Of a stretch of DNA of 64,000 nucleotides, positions 34,155-42,434 are shown one piece after another. Source of the DNA: CAZEPJ01 sp964514105 (GTDB taxonomy: Bacteria; Desulfobacterota; Desulfocorpusculales; Desulfocorpusculum); NCBI GenBank assembly GCA_964514105.1, contig CAZEPJ010000015.1, positions 1 through 64,000 on the forward strand, read 5' to 3'. The notes beneath the pieces were generated by a model. It ran no database searches and was not told the DNA's origin. It was given only the letters and a program-made list of their open reading frames with translations. A program made the translations under genes and the position numbers. Numbering within the stretch: the first letter of the stretch is position 1; each line of letters starts with the position of its first letter.

Positions 34155-36599
34155 CTAATGCGTGACGGGACGCTCCTCTTCCAGGGGGATCTCCTCATGG
34201 CGGCTGAACGGGAGATCCGACGCCAGAAGATCCGGGGCAAACAGCGCCTTGGGATCCGACAGGATCAGGGCCGCCCTCAGCACCTCGTCCATGTGCTCTG
34301 CGGGGATGAGCTGGGTCTCCTTGAGGACCCGGGGAGGGATCTCCTTGAGGTCCTTGCGGTTGTCCGCCGGAATGATGACCGTCCGGATCTGCCCGCGATG
34401 GGCCGCAAGGATCTTCTCCTTGAGTCCGCCCACCGGCAGGACCCTCCCGCGCAGGGTGATCTCCCCCGTCATGGCCAGATCGGCCCGCACGGGGATCTTC
34501 AGGAGGGCCGAAGCGATGGCCGTGCTCATGGTGATGCCCGCCGAAGGGCCGTCCTTGGGGATTGCCCCCTCGGGGACATGGATATGGATATCCACCTTCT
34601 GGTAGAAGTCCTCCTCAAGGCGCAGTTGCCGACACCGCGACCGCACGTAGCTCAGGGCGGCCTGGGCAGACTCCTGCATCACGTCCCCCAGCTTCCCGGT
34701 GACCGTCAGCTTCCCCTTCCCGGGCATCACCACCACCTCGGTGGTGAGCAATTCTCCGCCCACTTCGGTCCAGGCCAGTCCCTTGACCAACCCCACCCGA
34801 TCCCCTTCCTCCGCGATCCCGTACCGATACTTGGGGACTCCCAGAAATCGCTGGACCGCCCTGGAGGTGATCCGGATCTTCTCTTCCTCCCGCCGCTGCA
34901 GGATGCGCCTGGCCACCTTCCGGAAGATGGAGGCGATCTCCCGCTCCAGATTTCGAACCCCGGCCTCCCGAGTGTAGAGCCGGATCACGCTGAGGATGGC
35001 GCTGTCCGCCAAGGAGATCGGGCGGCCCGACAGCCCGTGGGCCTCCATCTGCTTGGGGATCAGGAACTTCTTGGCGATGTGCAGCTTCTCCAGCTCCGTG
35101 TACCCCGGCAGGCGAATGATCTCCATCCGATCTTGAAGCGGCAGCGGGATGGAGTGGAGGGTGTTGGCCGTGGTGATGAACATCACCCGGGAGAGGTCGT
35201 AGTCCAGGTCCAGGTAGTGGTCATTGAAGGCGTGGTTCTGCTCCGGGTCCAGGACCTCGAGCAGGGCGGCCGACGGATCGCCCCGGAAGTCCATGCTCAT
35301 CTTGTCCACCTCGTCCAGGAGGAACACCGGGTTGCTGGACCCGGCCTTCTTCATGGACTGGATGATCTTTCCCGGCAGGGCCCCGATGTACGTGCGGCGA
35401 TGGCCCCGGATCTCCGCCTCGTCGCGGACCCCCCCCAGGGAGAGTCGGACGAACTTGCGGCCGGTGGAACGGGCGATGGAACGCCCCAAGGAGGTCTTGC
35501 CCACGCCCGGAGGGCCCACAAAACAGAGGATGGGGCCCTTGATCTTCTCCACCAGGCTCTGGACGGCCAGATACTCCAGGATGCGTTCCTTGGGTTGGGC
35601 GAGACCATAGTGATCCTCATCCAGGATCTGCTCCGCCTCCCGGATATCCAGCTTCTCCTCGGTGAACTCGCCCCACGGCAACCCGAGGATCCAGTCAATA
35701 TAGTTGCGCACGACGGTCGCCTCCGCGGACATGGGCGACATCATCTTGAGCTTCTTGATCTCGTGCAGGGCCTTTCCCCGGGCCTCTTCGGTGAGCTTCT
35801 TGGTTTCGACCTTCTTCTCCAGCTCCTGGACCTCGCTGCGCAGGTCGTCCTTCTCGCCCATCTCCTTCTGGATGGCTCGCATCTGCTCGTTGAGGTAGTA
35901 TTCCTTCTGGCTCTTCTCCATCTGCTTCTTGACCCTGGCCTTGATCTTGCGCTCGATCTCCAGGATCTCGATCTCGGACTGCAGGAGCACGAAGAGCCGA
36001 TCCAGGCGCTCGGCGGGCGCCACGACCTCCAAGAGCTGCTGCTTCTCCTCGAGCTTCGCGTTGAGATGGGTCACGATGGTGTCCGCGAGCCTCCCCGGGT
36101 CCTCGATCTGGGCCACGCTGCCCCCCACCTCCGCGGAGAGCTTCTTGTTCAACCGGGCATAGTACTGGAACGATTCGCGAACGGCCCGCATCAGGGCCTC
36201 GAGCTCCACGGTCCGGGGCTGATGCACGTGGAGCCGCTCCACCCGCACCAGGAAAAACGGGTCGCTTTGCGCCAGGTCCAGGTGCCGCGCCCTGCTTTGC
36301 CCCTCCACCAGCGCCTTGACCGTCCCGTCCGGAAGCCGCAGCATCTGGAGGACCTTGGCCAGCGTCCCCACACCGTGCAGATCTCCCAGGGTCGGGTCAT
36401 TGATCTTGGAGTTCTTCTGGGCGACCAGAAAGATGGGTCCGTCGGACTTGAGGGCGTGCTCCAGGGCCGTGATGGACTTGCCTCGCCCCACGAACAGCGG
36501 GACGACCATGTGGGGAAAGATGACGATGTCCCTCAACGGAAGGAGCGGGACCATGAATTGAGGGTTCTCTTCGATCTTGCCGCGGTTCAAGCCGAACAT
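34155..36599 (-). CDS. lon: ATP-dependent protease La (Lon)
   Basis: An 814-residue LonA. N-terminal substrate domain (VPLLPLRDIVIFPHMVVPLF), AAA+ module with Walker A FVGPPGVGKTSLGRSIA and Walker B VFLLDEVDKM, and a C-terminal Ser-Lys protease domain with catalytic Ser686 (PKDGPSAG) and Lys727 (VGGLKEK). AAGGA 5 bases before ATG 36599. Closes the tig-clpP-clpX-lon proteostasis block. Confidence 0.97.
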   Translation of the reverse strand: MFGLNRGKIEENPQFMVPLLPLRDIVIFPHMVVPLFVGRGKSITALEHALKSDGPIFLVAQKNSKINDPTLGDLHGVGTLAKVLQMLRLPDGTVKALVEGQSRARHLDLAQSDPFFLVRVERLHVHQPRTVELEALMRAVRESFQYYARLNKKLSAEVGGSVAQIEDPGRLADTIVTHLNAKLEEKQQLLEVVAPAERLDRLFVLLQSEIEILEIERKIKARVKKQMEKSQKEYYLNEQMRAIQKEMGEKDDLRSEVQELEKKVETKKLTEEARGKALHEIKKLKMMSPMSAEATVVRNYIDWILGLPWGEFTEEKLDIREAEQILDEDHYGLAQPKERILEYLAVQSLVEKIKGPILCFVGPPGVGKTSLGRSIARSTGRKFVRLSLGGVRDEAEIRGHRRTYIGALPGKIIQSMKKAGSSNPVFLLDEVDKMSMDFRGDPSAALLEVLDPEQNHAFNDHYLDLDYDLSRVMFITTANTLHSIPLPLQDRMEIIRLPGYTELEKLHIAKKFLIPKQMEAHGLSGRPISLADSAILSVIRLYTREAGVRNLEREIASIFRKVARRILQRREEEKIRITSRAVQRFLGVPKYRYGIAEEGDRVGLVKGLAWTEVGGELLTTEVVVMPGKGKLTVTGKLGDVMQESAQAALSYVRSRCRQLRLEEDFYQKVDIHIHVPEGAIPKDGPSAGITMSTAIASALLKIPVRADLAMTGEITLRGRVLPVGGLKEKILAAHRGQIRTVIIPADNRKDLKEIPPRVLKETQLIPAEHMDEVLRAALILSDPKALFAPDLLASDLPFSRHEEIPLEEERPVTH

Positions 36600-36675
36600 G
36601 TGGATCCTTTGAGCGCCCGATGCGCAGGGTATACCCGGCCGGCTGCCTGCGAGCCGCTCCTGTCGCCCCGGTGGA

Positions 36676-37923
36676 TCACGCGGACTCCACCTCGTCCTCG
36701 TATACGAGAAGGGGAGCCCCCTTCTGGCTCACGGCATCCTCGGTGATGACGCATTCGCGGATGTTGTTCCGGGAAGGGATGTCGTACATGATGTCCAGCA
36801 TGATCCGCTCGAGGATGGATCGCAGGCCCCTCGCCCCGGACTTTCGCTTCATGGCCTCTCGGGCCACGGCACCAAGGGCTTCGTCCGTGAACTCCAGCTT
36901 GACGTTCTCGAACTGGAAGAGCTTCTGATACTGGCGGACCAGTGCGTTCTTCGGCTCCTTGAGGATGCGAACCAGCGCACCTTCGTCCAGTTCCTCGAGG
37001 GTGGCGATGACGGGAAGCCGCCCGATGAACTCGGGAATGAGACCGAATCGCAGCAGGTCCTCGGGCTGCACGTCGCTCAGCAGTTCGCGGCCGTTTCCGC
37101 CGTGGTACGCCACCACATCGGCCCCGAACCCCAGCATCTTCTTGCCCACCCGCTGCTGGATGATCTTTTCCAACTCCACGAAGGCGCCCCCGCAGATGAA
37201 CAGGATGTTGGTCGTGTCCACCTGGATGAACTCCTGCTGGGGGTGCTTGCGGCCGCCCTTGGGCGGGACATTGGCCACGGTCCCCTCCACGATCTTGAGC
37301 AAGGCCTGCTGCACGCCCTCGCCCGAGACGTCCCTGGTGATGGAGGGGTTGTCGCCCTTGCGGGCGATCTTGTCGATCTCGTCGATATACACGATCCCCC
37401 GCGAGGCCTTCTCCACGTCGAAATCCGCCACCTGGAGCAGGCTGAGGATGATGTTCTCGACATCCTCCCCCACGTATCCCGCCTCGGTCAGACTCGTGGC
37501 GTCGGCGATGGTGAAAGGCACGTTGAGGAATCGCGCCAGGGTCTGGGCCAGAAGCGTCTTGCCGCTCCCCGTCGGACCCAGCAGCAGGATGTTGCTCTTC
37601 TGCAGTTCCACGCCGTCCATCTCTCCGCGGAACTCGATCCTCCGGTAGTGGTTGTGCACGGCCACGGCCAGGATCTTCTTGGCCCGCTCCTGGCCGATGA
37701 CGTACTGGTCCAGGAATTCCTTGATCTCCTGAGGTTTGGGCACCTCGGAGCGCCGACGATGCCGCTCTTCCTTCTCATACTCCTCCGCGATGATGTCCTT
37801 GCACAGATCGATGCACTCGTCGCAGATGTACACGGCGGGCCCGGCGATCAGCTTCCGGACCTCCCCCTGGCTCTTGCCGCAGAAACTGCAGAACAGCTCG
37901 TTGTTCCTCTGGCTCCTCTTCAT
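36676..37923 (-). CDS. clpX: ATP-dependent Clp protease ATP-binding subunit ClpX
   Basis: A 415-residue ClpX unfoldase. The N-terminal zinc domain (CSFCGKSQ ... CDECIDLC) is intact, Walker A is LLLGPTGSGKTLLAQTLA, Walker B VYIDEIDKIA, and the ClpP-docking loop and RSILE/GARGLRSI sensor-2 region follow. It starts 16 bases after clpP ends. Confidence 0.97.
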   Translation of the reverse strand: MKRSQRNNELFCSFCGKSQGEVRKLIAGPAVYICDECIDLCKDIIAEEYEKEERHRRRSEVPKPQEIKEFLDQYVIGQERAKKILAVAVHNHYRRIEFRGEMDGVELQKSNILLLGPTGSGKTLLAQTLARFLNVPFTIADATSLTEAGYVGEDVENIILSLLQVADFDVEKASRGIVYIDEIDKIARKGDNPSITRDVSGEGVQQALLKIVEGTVANVPPKGGRKHPQQEFIQVDTTNILFICGGAFVELEKIIQQRVGKKMLGFGADVVAYHGGNGRELLSDVQPEDLLRFGLIPEFIGRLPVIATLEELDEGALVRILKEPKNALVRQYQKLFQFENVKLEFTDEALGAVAREAMKRKSGARGLRSILERIMLDIMYDIPSRNNIRECVITEDAVSQKGAPLLVYEDEVESA

Positions 37924-37939
37924 CGCTCCCCGTGTCCAG

Positions 37940-38569
37940 CTAGGATTGAGACGCCTCTTTGTCGGGCTTGCGGGTGATCACCTCGTCCACGATCCCGTAC
38001 GCCTTGGCTTGCTCTCCGGTCATGAAGAAGTCCCGGTCCGTGTCCTCCCGTATCCGCTCCAGGGGTTGCCCCGTATGGCGGGCCAAGACCTCGTTGAGTT
38101 CCTCCCGCATCCGAAGGATCTCCCTGGCATGGATCTCGATGTCCGACGCGGCGCCCTGAAACCCGCCCATAGGCTGATGGATGAGGATCCGCGAGTGGGG
38201 CAGGGAAAAGCGCTTGCCCTGGCTGCCGGCAGCGAGCAGGACGGCCCCCATGCTGGAGGCCTGCCCTACGCAGAGCGTGGAGATGGGTGGCTTCACGTAC
38301 TGCATGGTGTCGTAGATGGCCAACCCCGCCGTCACGAGGCCCCCGGGGGTGTTGATGTAAAAGTGGATGTCCTTCTCCGGGTCCTCGGATTCCAGAAACA
38401 GCATCTGTGCGATGATCAGGTTGGCCACCTCATCGGACACCGGCGTCCCCAGGAAGATGATGCGCTCCTTGAGGAGCCGGGAGTAAATGTCGTAGGCCCG
38501 CTCCCCGCGGCCGCTCTGTTCGATCACGATGGGTATCAACGGCACGTCGTCAACCTCCTCCAACGCCAC
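37940..38569 (-). CDS. clpP: ATP-dependent Clp protease proteolytic subunit
   Basis: A 209-residue ClpP. Catalytic Ser106 (VGQASSMGAVLLAAG), His131 (ILIHQPMGG) and the Asp of the late DTDRDFFM segment form the triad; the propeptide MALEEVDDVP precedes the LIPIVIEQSGRGERAYDI start of the mature protein. Five bases after tig. Confidence 0.97.
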   Translation of the reverse strand: MALEEVDDVPLIPIVIEQSGRGERAYDIYSRLLKERIIFLGTPVSDEVANLIIAQMLFLESEDPEKDIHFYINTPGGLVTAGLAIYDTMQYVKPPISTLCVGQASSMGAVLLAAGSQGKRFSLPHSRILIHQPMGGFQGAASDIEIHAREILRMREELNEVLARHTGQPLERIREDTDRDFFMTGEQAKAYGIVDEVITRKPDKEASQS

Positions 38570-38574
38570 TCACC

Positions 38575-39876
38575 TCACTTCTTGGGGTCGGTTTTCTTGA
38601 CCTTTATTGTAGCTCGCTCGATGAGGAAATCAAGCGCCTTCTCCTCCAGAAGGCTCCCCTTCAGCGACGCCATGGCATCGGGTTCCCGATACATCTCGCG
38701 GATCTGCCGGATGTCCCGGCCGCTCTGGCGCGCCAGTCTCTCGTACACCGCCTCCAGGGCTTCTTGCGTCACCTCCAGCCCCTCCTGCCGCGCGATGGCC
38801 TCGAGGATGAACGAGGTCCGTACGGCCTTCACCGCCGGGTCCCGGTATCGCTCCCGCATCTGCTGCGAATCACCGCCCGCCTGCTCCAGGGTGATTCCGT
38901 GCACGGCCAGGCGCCTCCGGGCGTCGCGGAGCATCTCCTCGATCTGGAGGGCGACCAAGGCTTCGGGAACCTCGATGGGATTGGCCTTCAACAGCTGATC
39001 GATGACGGATTCGTTCTGGGCGGAGCGGATGCGCCTGCGTTCCCCCTCCTCCAGCTCTTCCCGGACCTTGACCCTCAGGGCATCCAGGGTCTCGTACTCC
39101 CCCAGCCGCTTGGCAAAGGCATCGTCCAACTCGGGCAGGACCCTCTTTCGGATGGCTTTGACCGTGACCTCCAACGCCCCGTCCTTGCCCGCCAGCTTGG
39201 GGTCCGGATGGTCCTCGGGGAATCGATGGGGCACGGTGACGGTCTGACCAACCCCCACGCCCACCAGGGCCTTGAACAGGGCCTCCTCCATGCGCTGGGG
39301 TCGAACCTCCATCATCAACTCCTCGGGGCCCTGGGCGTCCTGTGCCTGTCCTGCAAGGACCACCCGGTGAAGCGCCAGAACGAAATCCCCCTCCGCCACC
39401 GGATGCCCCTCCTCCATGTCCTCCAGGCGGGCGAACATCTCGCGGATCTCCTCCAGGCGGCTCTCCACCTGGGCATCGGTGACCTGGACGGGCTCGGACT
39501 CCACTTCGAGCCCCACATAGTCGGCCACCCGGACCTGGGGCTTGATCTCCACCGAGGCCGTATAGTGGAGGTCCGCACCGCTTTGCACGTCCACCTCGCC
39601 GATGTCCGGCTGAGACACGGGCGTGATATCGTTCTGATCCAGGCTCCTGCGATAGGTCTCCTGAATGAGCTGGGAGGTCACCTCATAGCGGACCTGGTCG
39701 CCGTAAAGCCGCTCCAGCAGGGAGCGGGGGGCCTTGCCGGGTCGAAACCCCTTGACCCTCGCCGTGCGCTGGAGCTTCCTGTAGGCCCGCTCGAACTCCG
39801 CGGTCACCTCATCGGCAGGCACCTGGACATGGAGTTTGCGCCGTACGGCACTGATCTCCTCGATCTCGACCTTCAC
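38575..39876 (-). CDS. tig: Trigger factor
   Basis: A 433-residue ribosome-bound chaperone and prolyl isomerase. The ribosome-docking motif appears as GFRPGKAPRSLLERLYG, the FKBP domain is around 150-245 (VAEGDFVLAL, GVGQTVTVPHRFPEDHPDPKLAG) and the helical C-terminal arms follow. GTG start with GGAG 7 bases upstream. The gene leads the tig-clpP-clpX-lon run. Confidence 0.96.
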   Translation of the reverse strand: MKVEIEEISAVRRKLHVQVPADEVTAEFERAYRKLQRTARVKGFRPGKAPRSLLERLYGDQVRYEVTSQLIQETYRRSLDQNDITPVSQPDIGEVDVQSGADLHYTASVEIKPQVRVADYVGLEVESEPVQVTDAQVESRLEEIREMFARLEDMEEGHPVAEGDFVLALHRVVLAGQAQDAQGPEELMMEVRPQRMEEALFKALVGVGVGQTVTVPHRFPEDHPDPKLAGKDGALEVTVKAIRKRVLPELDDAFAKRLGEYETLDALRVKVREELEEGERRRIRSAQNESVIDQLLKANPIEVPEALVALQIEEMLRDARRRLAVHGITLEQAGGDSQQMRERYRDPAVKAVRTSFILEAIARQEGLEVTQEALEAVYERLARQSGRDIRQIREMYREPDAMASLKGSLLEEKALDFLIERATIKVKKTDPKK

Positions 39877-40019
39877 CCCGTATCTCCTTTCCTCGTGCGG
39901 CCCCCTGTCTGTCCTGTTTCGGAGGATGGAAAAGAGGGCGCACGCCCGGATTCCCCGACCCGCGGGGGAGGCATGGAGCCGATCTCGCCCCTGCCTGCAG
40001 CTGTCTATCGCTTTGAAAT

Positions 40020-40047
40020 CTTATCTTGAATCTCGAACCCGGGTCAA
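40020..40047 (-). promoter_or_regulatory. tig operon promoter
   Basis: Minus strand TTGACC (40047-40042), 16-base spacer, GATAAG then AT (40025 down). The same TTGACS-N16-GATAAGAT arrangement precedes argS at 59213. Leader of about 140 bases. The whole 439-base gap between tig and the small ORF at 40316 holds this promoter and the sigma-54 site, and no other gene. Confidence 0.5.
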
Positions 40048-40229
40048 GGCGTGACGCGAAGCGACGGCCCGGGCGCCCGGACCCGGGGGGGTCAGGCAGG
40101 AAGCCCGGACCCGGCAGATGGGACGCGGATGGAGCAAGAGGTCCCGTGGCTCCCAAGTGAACCGATCCGCGGGGTGGCCCCACCGCGCCTCCCCCCGGCC
40201 CGCGGCAAGGAAAACAATAGGTTGCATCG

Positions 40230-40243
40230 GGCACGGCCTTTGC
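40230..40243 (+). promoter_or_regulatory. Sigma-54 (RpoN) promoter of the small ORF at 40316
   Basis: GGCACGGCCTTTGC: GG at -24 (40230), 10 bases, GC at -12 (40242-40243), close to the consensus TGGCACG-N4-TTGC. The predicted start is near 40255, 60 bases before the ATG. It is almost identical to the site at 63496-63509. A weaker sigma-70 reading of the same bases (TTGCAT-N17-TAGAAT, 40222-40250) is also possible. Confidence 0.6.
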
Positions 40244-40315
40244 GTAGAATGCGTCCAGCGGCGGGGACCGAGGGATCCGCCGGAGGCCCAAAACCCCAGT
40301 CAAGGGAAGATCTCC

Positions 40316-40588
40316 ATGGAGACGAGAAGAATAGCTCAGGATAGGACCCGGGAGCTCAGGCCCCGCAAGATCTCCCTGGCAAAGGTCGAGGAGACGAGCG
40401 CGGATCGGCGGGGCCACATCGTGGGGTGGGAATACAACCCGCCGCGCAGGGGAGAACGCTACACTGTGAACTTGGGCCAGGGGCGGGTCTTGAGGACCAG
40501 CCCGGTCCAGGAAGTCAGTGCGTCGGACAAGATGCTCCTCGTCAAGACCGTCAACTCCACGTACTGCGTGGCGTATCTGGAGGATTAG
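40316..40588 (+). CDS. Small basic protein, unknown function
   Basis: A 90-residue protein with a charged N-terminus (METRRIAQDRTRELRPRK) and a beta-rich second half (GERYTVNLGQGRVLRTSPVQ, then VKTVNSTYCVAYLED). No signal peptide or membrane segment. AGGGA lies 8 bases before the ATG. The sigma-54 promoter upstream and the isolated position between tig and trpD suggest a regulated gene; small proteins ending in a TxNSxY pattern of this kind are common in deltaproteobacteria but I cannot assign a role. Confidence 0.7.
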   Translation: METRRIAQDRTRELRPRKISLAKVEETSADRRGHIVGWEYNPPRRGERYTVNLGQGRVLRTSPVQEVSASDKMLLVKTVNSTYCVAYLED

Positions 40589-40641
40589 GCACTCCTCCCT
40601 CCCCAAGCGGATCTGCCCGGTGCTGGACCGGCGCCCCTGCG

Positions 40642-41712
40642 TCATCCCCCCCGCGTGAAGGCCGCCTCGGTGGTCAGACGAACCACGGTCTCCAGAGTTC
40701 TCCTGGCCCGCCCCGATTCGATGGCATCGCGGGCCCTCTCCAATCCTTCCCGGATGTCCGCGGCCCGACCCGCGGCCGCCAGGGCCACCGCGGCGCCCAG
40801 GAGGACCACGTCGGCCGGTGCCCCGTCCTCTCCGGACAGGACGCCCCGGATGATCCGGGCATTGTCTGGGGCTGTCCCCCCCCGGATCTCCTCCATGCGG
40901 CGCCTGGGCAGCCCCACGTCCTCGGGAAAGAGCTCCATCACCTCGAACCCGGACTCGCGCAGGAAGCAGACCATGCTGCGTCCGGTGACGCTCACCTCGT
41001 CGAGGGTGTCCTCCCCATGGACCACGACCCCCTGGCGGACCCCCATGGCCTTGAGCGCGCGGGCCAGGGGTATCAGGGCATCGGCCTCGTACACTCCCAG
41101 ACACAGGCCCTGGGCTCCGCACGGGTTGCACAGCGGCCCGATGCAATTGAGGAGGGTCCGAAATCCCATCTGGTGCCTGAGGTCCAGGGTCGCGCCCCAC
41201 ATGCGGTGCAGCGGCGCCGAGTAGAGAAACCCGACGCCCGCTTCGGCAATGCAGCGCTCCACCGTGGTGGGGGTGATGTCCGGCTCGATGCCCAGCGCCC
41301 GGAGCACCCGCTCACCGCTGACGTAATGAGACGGCCCCAGGTTCCCGGACTTGGCCACCGGCTGCCCCGCTCCGGCCACCACGAAGGCCGTTGCCGTGGA
41401 CACGGTGAAAACCTTGGTCCCCGAACCGTTCCCCAGGGAGGTTCGCGAGATGGTCTCGTCGTCCAGGTTGATCTCTTCGCGATCGATGGCCAGGAGCCCG
41501 TCGGGCACCCGGATCCTGGGGGAGCGGTCCCGGGCGGCCCTGGCGGCACCCACGATCTCGGGCACTGCCAATCCCTTCATGCGCAGGGCGGTGAGAACGG
41601 ATGCCATCCCCGCCGGGGTCATCCCTCCGCCGAGCATCTCGCACATCATGCGGTATGCCTCCTGCTCCGTCAGGTCCTTTCCCTGGATGAGTCGTTGCAA
41701 GGTCTCTTTCAT
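40642..41712 (-). CDS. Anthranilate phosphoribosyltransferase-like protein (divergent TrpD)
   Basis: A 356-residue protein of the TrpD family by overall pattern: GGGMTPAGMASVLTALRMKG, VSTATAFVVAGAG, VVVHGEDTLDEVSVTG (with the Asp-Glu metal pair) and GFRTLLNCIGPLCNP. Key motifs differ from true TrpD: GTGGDG is GNGSGT (95-99), KHGNR is KSGNL (121-125), the SSxxGSADxLE segment is PSHYVSGERVL, and the HPAM segment is LHRMWG. No other trp gene is near. It may be a TrpD2/YbiB-like or neofunctionalised phosphoribosyltransferase, or a divergent but active TrpD. ATG 41712 has GAGGAGG. Confidence 0.75.
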   Translation of the reverse strand: MKETLQRLIQGKDLTEQEAYRMMCEMLGGGMTPAGMASVLTALRMKGLAVPEIVGAARAARDRSPRIRVPDGLLAIDREEINLDDETISRTSLGNGSGTKVFTVSTATAFVVAGAGQPVAKSGNLGPSHYVSGERVLRALGIEPDITPTTVERCIAEAGVGFLYSAPLHRMWGATLDLRHQMGFRTLLNCIGPLCNPCGAQGLCLGVYEADALIPLARALKAMGVRQGVVVHGEDTLDEVSVTGRSMVCFLRESGFEVMELFPEDVGLPRRRMEEIRGGTAPDNARIIRGVLSGEDGAPADVVLLGAAVALAAAGRAADIREGLERARDAIESGRARRTLETVVRLTTEAAFTRGG

Positions 41713-41836
41713 GATTCGCCGACCTCCTCAATGAAAATCCCCGTCGTTGACCCCGGCCCATACCGGGAGCGGTGGGGTCGCGCCTTGCCCCCCGAAGCGG
41801 GGCCGGCGGGCACGGCGCGCCCCGACAAAGAACAAA

Positions 41837-41865
41837 GGCCGCTGGGTCATCGGGACCCCGCGGCC
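41837..41865 (-). terminator. Attenuator-like terminator in the trpD leader
   Basis: RNA on the minus strand: GGCCGCGGGGTC, loop CCGAT, GACCCAGCGGCC, with 11 pairs and one mismatch, then TTTGTTCTTTG (41836-41826). This is an intrinsic terminator pointing toward trpD and 125 bases before its ATG. Its 5' arm can instead pair (8 perfect pairs, GCCGCGGG with CCCGCGGC) with the 3' arm of the preceding hairpin, as in an antiterminator. A third large hairpin (about 41773-41823) follows before the ribosome site. Confidence 0.6.
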
Positions 41866-41876
41866 TCGAAACGACA

Positions 41877-41912
41877 ACGCCGCGGGCCCCGGTGAAGCGC
41901 GGCCCGCGGCGT
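41877..41912 (-). promoter_or_regulatory. Upstream hairpin of the trpD leader (possible 1:2 stem)
   Basis: A perfect 12-base-pair inverted repeat (ACGCCGCGGGCC on the plus strand at 41877 and its complement ending at 41912) with a 12-base loop. No T-run follows on the minus strand, so it is not itself a terminator. Its RNA 3' arm shares CCCGCGGC complementarity with the 5' arm of the terminator, allowing exclusive alternative folds. Confidence 0.55.
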
Positions 41913-41934
41913 CCATCATCCTCTCAGTTGCTTC

Positions 41935-42024
41935 TCAACCCCTTGCCGGGCGCACCCCACCTGCGTTGTGTGCGCCACACCACAACCAGGCCTGCCCAAG
42001 GCGCTGAGAATTCGCCGTATCCAT
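41935..42024 (-). CDS. Putative tryptophan leader peptide (29 codons)
   Basis: ATG 42024 to TGA 41935 encodes a 29-residue peptide beginning MDTANSQRLGQ and containing AWLWC, with Trp codons at positions 13 and 15. AAGGGA lies just before the ATG. It sits between a TTGACA promoter and the paired hairpins/terminator ahead of the trpD-like gene, as trpL does. Caution: the Trp codons are about 70 bases upstream of the first hairpin, farther than in classical attenuators, and the predicted transcript start is almost at the ATG. Confidence 0.45.
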   Translation of the reverse strand: MDTANSQRLGQAWLWCGAHNAGGVRPARG

Positions 42025-42031
42025 GATTCCC

Positions 42032-42060
42032 TTCATACCAACAGGACCCCGGCTTGTCAA
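42032..42060 (-). promoter_or_regulatory. Promoter of the trpD leader
   Basis: Minus strand TTGACA (42060-42055, perfect), 17-base spacer, TATGAA (42037-42032, 4 of 6). The predicted start (about 42025) falls next to the leader-peptide ATG, so the message would be nearly leaderless. Confidence 0.5.
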
Positions 42061-42101
42061 GCCGTGGCTGAGCCGAGCCCATACAGGCGCGCATCTTTTC
42101 C

Positions 42102-42130
42102 TTGACAATCCCATCTCGAATTGCTCCAAT
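42102..42130 (+). promoter_or_regulatory. Divergent plus-strand promoter
   Basis: TTGACA (42102-42107, perfect), 17-base spacer, TCCAAT (42125-42130, 4 of 6). The predicted start is near 42137. It is divergent from the trpD-leader promoter, with 41 bases between the two -35 boxes. Confidence 0.5.
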
Positions 42131-42136
42131 GAGAGC

Positions 42137-42294
42137 GAGTGGCACATCGAGGGCGGGTCGCGAGGGCAACGAAGATGGACGGGCACATGGGGATTCGGGC
42201 CATCATCATTCGGGGGGACATACGCCCACGCGCCTAGGCTGATATCAAAGACGATTCGGGCGGGCCGTGGGTGATCCCACGGCCCTCTTTTTTT
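42137..42294 (+). ncRNA. Candidate small RNA or terminator-controlled 5' leader
   Basis: A predicted transcript of about 155 bases runs from the TTGACA promoter to a strong intrinsic terminator without a convincing reading frame. Either it is an independent small RNA, or it is a 5' leader that ends prematurely unless a signal allows read-through into the acyl-CoA dehydrogenase gene at 42435. I do not recognise a 4.5S, 6S, tmRNA or known riboswitch motif in it. Confidence 0.4.
42262..42294 (+). terminator. Strong intrinsic terminator
   Basis: Perfect 10-base-pair stem GGGCCGTGGG / CCCACGGCCC with a TGAT loop, followed by TCTTTTTTT. It is the clearest intrinsic terminator in the window and lies upstream of a gene rather than after one. 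Confidence 0.85.
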
Positions 42295-42300
42295 GCTGGC

Positions 42301-42344
42301 GGCGGGCCGCGGGAGGATCTCCCGGCCCGCCTTTCTTTTTTTTT
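42301..42344 (+). terminator. Second tandem intrinsic terminator
   Basis: Stem GGCGGGCC-GC-GGGA / TCCC-GGCCCGCC (12 pairs with a two-base bulge), loop GGATC, followed by TTTC and nine T. It starts six bases after the T-run of the first terminator. Confidence 0.8.
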
Positions 42345-42434
42345 GGGGGGGGGCAGCGGGGCAGGGATGGTCCTGCCGGCGGGCCTGGGTGCGTGGTTTT
42401 CACAAATGGGGCGAGACGCCCCGAAGGCATGGGC

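Noticed and set aside
40043..40056. GTCA-N5-TGAC palindrome as a second enhancer site for the 40230 promoter
   Set aside because: Spacer differs from the 63605 site, the distance is about 200 bases and it overlaps the tig -35 region; too weak to claim.
40222..40250. Sigma-70 promoter TTGCAT-N17-TAGAAT
   Set aside because: The -35 is poor (3 of 6), and the same bases give a much better sigma-54 match repeated at 63496.
42023..42274. 83-codon plus-strand frame across the candidate small RNA
   Set aside because: No ribosome site, start lies upstream of the predicted transcript and the peptide has no coding character.
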